Assembly: GCA_016795385.1 (NCBI GenBank) | Contig: JAEUHI010000003.1 | Location: 1 to 64,000 of the forward strand | Direction of reading: 5' to 3' | Length of the DNA: 64,000 nt | Source: Verrucomicrobiales bacterium | GTDB lineage: Bacteria; Verrucomicrobiota; Verrucomicrobiia; Verrucomicrobiales; DEV007 | The notes under the pieces: model-generated | What the model was told of the DNA's origin: nothing | The model's input: only the letters and a program-made list of their open reading frames with translations | Databases searched by the model: none | Position numbers and translations under genes: made by a program | In this document: one piece after another, positions 61,786 to 64,000 of the stretch | Layout: each line of letters starts with the position of its first letter | Position numbering within the stretch: the first letter of the stretch is position 1

Positions 61786-63230
61786 AACCCGCCCGCCTCT
61801 GCTCGCGCCGTCATTTCCTCCAGGCGAACAGCTTCGGACTCGGAGGCCTCGCCCTCGCCACGCTGCTGAAGCAGGATGGCCTGCTCGCCGCCCCGGTGAA
61901 ACCCGCGCTCGGGGCCGATGCGCAGTTCGATCTCCTGCCGAAGGAGCAGCATTTTCCCGGCAAGGCGAAGGCGATGATCTCGCTCTTCATGATGGGTGGT
62001 CCCTCGCAGATGGACCTCTTCGATCCGAAGCCGATGCTGACGAAGTATGACGGCCAGAACTTCCCCGGCGAGATCAAATACGACAACCTCGCCCAGGCCT
62101 CCTCGAAGGTCTTCGGATCGCCTTGGAAATTCTCGAAGCACGGCGAATGCGGGATGGAGCTGAGCGAGCTGCTCCCCCACCTCTCGAAGGTGGTCGACGA
62201 CATCTGCCTGATCCGCTCGATGAGCTCGGGGGTGAGCAACCATGCCCAGGGGCTCTACGCGATCAATTCCGGACGCATCACCGGCGGCAATCCCGCCCTC
62301 GGATCGTGGCTCACCTACGGCCTCGGCAGCGAGACCGCCGAGCTGCCCGCCTACATGGTGCTCTCGCATCCGGGCGGGCTGCCCACTTTCCAGGGCGAGC
62401 ATTTCACGAACGGCTGGCTGCCCGCCCTCTACCAGGGCACCGTCGTCCGCGCGACCGAGCCTCGCATCCTCAACCTCGATCCGCCCGCGGCCCTCGCCGG
62501 TGACGGACAGCGCCGCCAGCTCGACCTCCTCCGCAGTCTCAACGAGGAACACGCCTCCGACCATCCCGCCGAGCACGACCTGCGCGCCCGCATCGCCAGC
62601 TACGAGCTCGCCGCCCACATGCAGACCGCGGCGAAGGAAGCCCTCGACATTTCCAACGAACCCGAGTCGGTCAAGAAACTCTACGGCGTCGACAATCCCG
62701 AGACGCGCGACTACGCGACCCGCTGCATCATCGCCCGCCGCCTCGTCGAGCGCGGCGTGCGTTACGTGCAGGTCCTCAACGCCGGGCAATCGTGGGATCA
62801 ACACGGCTCGCTCATCAGCGCCCTTCCCAAAAACTGCGCCGCGACCGACCAGCCCAGCGCCGCCCTCATCACCGATCTGAAACAGCGTGGTCTCCTCGAG
62901 AGCACCGTGGTGCATTGGGGCGGGGAAATGGGCCGCCTCCCCGTGTTGCAGAACGACGCCGGACGGGACAAGTGGGGCCGCGACCACAACACCTACGGCT
63001 TCAGCCAATGGGTCGCCGGAGGTGGCTTCAAAGCCGGTTACGTGCACGGCGAGACCGACGAGTGGAGCCACAAGGCGGTCATCGACGAGGTGAAGCACTA
63101 CGACTGGCACGCCACCCTCCTGCATGCCTTCGGCCTCGATCACACGAAGCTCACCTACAAACGCAACGGCCTCGCCGCGACCCTGACAAACGACCCCGGG
63201 GCGAAGGTGGTGACGAAGTTGCTGGCGTGA
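61782..63230 (+). CDS. DUF1501 family secreted protein (alkaline phosphatase-like fold), Tat substrate
   Basis: 482 residues. The N-terminus has the twin-arginine motif SRRHFLQANSFGLGG, so export in folded form is likely. The DUF1501 domain has FMMGGPSQMDLFDPKP, SGVSNHAQGLYAINSGR and HWGGEMGRLPVLQ with YDWHATLLHAFGLDHTKLTY, matching a sulfatase/phosphatase-like fold. The gene overlaps the PSD1 gene; the two families nearly always come as pairs, which implies a shared function outside the cytoplasm. Confidence 0.92.
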   Translation: MKPARLCSRRHFLQANSFGLGGLALATLLKQDGLLAAPVKPALGADAQFDLLPKEQHFPGKAKAMISLFMMGGPSQMDLFDPKPMLTKYDGQNFPGEIKYDNLAQASSKVFGSPWKFSKHGECGMELSELLPHLSKVVDDICLIRSMSSGVSNHAQGLYAINSGRITGGNPALGSWLTYGLGSETAELPAYMVLSHPGGLPTFQGEHFTNGWLPALYQGTVVRATEPRILNLDPPAALAGDGQRRQLDLLRSLNEEHASDHPAEHDLRARIASYELAAHMQTAAKEALDISNEPESVKKLYGVDNPETRDYATRCIIARRLVERGVRYVQVLNAGQSWDQHGSLISALPKNCAATDQPSAALITDLKQRGLLESTVVHWGGEMGRLPVLQNDAGRDKWGRDHNTYGFSQWVAGGGFKAGYVHGETDEWSHKAVIDEVKHYDWHATLLHAFGLDHTKLTYKRNGLAATLTNDPGAKVVTKLLA

Positions 63231-63753
63231 GACAGGGTGGCACGATCGTTATCCCAAGGGAGGGCGAATGTGATGCAGGTTGCTTGTAATGGGTGAGTTG
63301 TTCAAACTCGTTGCGTCGTAGGAGCGGCCCCAGCGGGGCCGAAGAGGGTAGCCGGTGGTGCAGCGGGGAACGAGCGCAACCACCGGATTCTCGATCGAGG
63401 AAACCCCGCCGCCCCGGAGGGGCGGAAGAAGCGCAGGTTGCGCCTTGACGCTCGCTCGGGTGGGAATCGCTCGCGGCTGGTTCTTCGCACCCTTCTCGCG
63501 CCACTCCGGAGCGCTCTGAAAAGGTATCCGGAGGTCCGGGGGTTTCTCTCGCTGCGCTCGGTCCACCCCCAGCTTGTCTCTTGCGTCCCTCCAGGACATT
63601 CCCGGCGACGGGCCGCGGCCCTTTGGTTGCCCCTGATGGTCAGGATGCCCATGCCACTGCGTGCCAGGCGCGATGGCGTGCCCTGTAAACGCTTCCCCCT
63701 GTCGGCGAAATCTGCGATCCTCCCTTCGTCGTCAACCGCTTCCGACCACCACG
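63231..63753. repeat. Intergenic region with two copies of the two-hairpin dispersed repeat
   Basis: Copy one (about 63327-63432) has GTAGCCGGTGG (63348), AACCACCGG (63378-63386) and GCCCCGGAGGGGC (63411-63423). Copy two (about 63528-63596) is on the opposite strand and is most like the copy at 36932: its minus strand reads GTCCTGGAGGGACGC, GGGGGTGGACCGAGCGCAGC and AAACCCCCGGAC. No gene is visible. The rest, to 63753, should contain the promoter of the next gene. Confidence 0.8.
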
Positions 63754-64000
63754 ATGTCCTCGGATTTCCGTTCGCCGCGCCTCCGCCACTCCGCCGCCCG
63801 CTCGACGCGGCGCGCTTTTCTCAAGGTCGGCGCGATCGGTCTCGCGGGAGGACTCGGCCTTGACCGCCTCGCCGCCCTTGAAGCCCGTGCCGGATCCGCC
63901 GGAGCCCTGCCCGGCAAGGCAAAAAATGTCATCTACATCTTCCTCTCCGGCGGACTTTCGCAGCTCGAGAGCTTCGACATGAAGCCCGATGCCCCGAGCG
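63754..64000 (+). CDS. DUF1501 family protein, 5' part only
   Basis: The first 82 residues of a second DUF1501 gene, cut by the window end. A Tat motif (STRRAFLKVGAIGLAGG) precedes the domain start NVIYIFLSGGLSQLESFDMK, equivalent to the FMMGGPSQMDLFDPKP block of the protein at 61782. Identity between the two N-termini is low, so this is a separate subfamily and not a recent duplicate. Confidence 0.88.
   Translation, partial: MSSDFRSPRLRHSAARSTRRAFLKVGAIGLAGGLGLDRLAALEARAGSAGALPGKAKNVIYIFLSGGLSQLESFDMKPDAPS

Overview
The window is GC-rich, densely coded bacterial DNA, most probably from a member of the Verrucomicrobiota (PVC superphylum). The best indications are the PSD1-type planctomycete cytochrome plus DUF1501 gene pair at the right end, a PmoA-like DUF6807 protein, a pseudopilin-like protein without a prepilin cleavage motif, many secreted hypothetical proteins, and abundant palindromic intergenic repeats. 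The lineage call is inference from gene families. No rRNA, tRNA, CRISPR array, prophage or replication origin was recognised.

Layout. 1-355 is the tail of an IS256-like transposase remnant. 856-7665 is one operon: an outer-membrane efflux lipoprotein, a MacA-like adaptor, a MacB-like ATPase and permease, and an OmpR-type response regulator with its histidine kinase, so an ABC efflux pump with its own two-component system. 7732-9830 is accessory DNA: a hipA gene that has lost its 5' part, then 1.2 kb of tandem and dispersed repeats. 9830-17000 holds a potassium channel with two RCK units, a substrate-binding/OmpA fusion protein with a membrane partner, a secreted beta-propeller-like protein, a 16S rRNA pseudouridine synthase and a small membrane protein.

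17027-24802 is an iron-uptake locus: a FecA-like TonB-dependent receptor behind a Fur-box-like site, followed by DUF3450 protein, TtpC-like ExbB, ExbB, ExbD, TonB and a TPR protein. This is the gene order of the Vibrio TonB2 type energiser. 24972-45374 is mainly housekeeping: dusB, an ammonium transporter with a clear sigma-54 promoter, a VanX-like dipeptidase, CCA-adding enzyme, moaA and moaC, an FAH-family hydrolase, a transglutaminase-like protein, a membrane protein with 22 tandem EEIVA units, a rhomboid protease, a WalJ-like metallo-hydrolase and trpE.

45463-57236 carries a PHP-domain protein and the menaquinone pathway on the minus strand in two blocks: menF-menD-menH, then menB-menA-menC-menE. 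Two divergent secreted beta-propeller genes (50776-53805) sit between the blocks. Together they cover the classical route from chorismate to demethylmenaquinone, except the final methyltransferase and a recognisable thioesterase. 57735-64000 has a pseudopilin-like protein, a secreted protein, the PSD1/DUF1501 pair and the start of a second DUF1501 gene.

The most unusual content is in the repeats: a two-hairpin dispersed family (four copies), a 170-185 bp repeat whose edge coincides with the broken end of hipA, a 138 bp tandem repeat, several long inverted repeats built from short GC palindromes, five copies of a 7 bp unit, and the coding 15 bp tandem array. I did not find a clearly new multi-gene defence or biosynthetic system.
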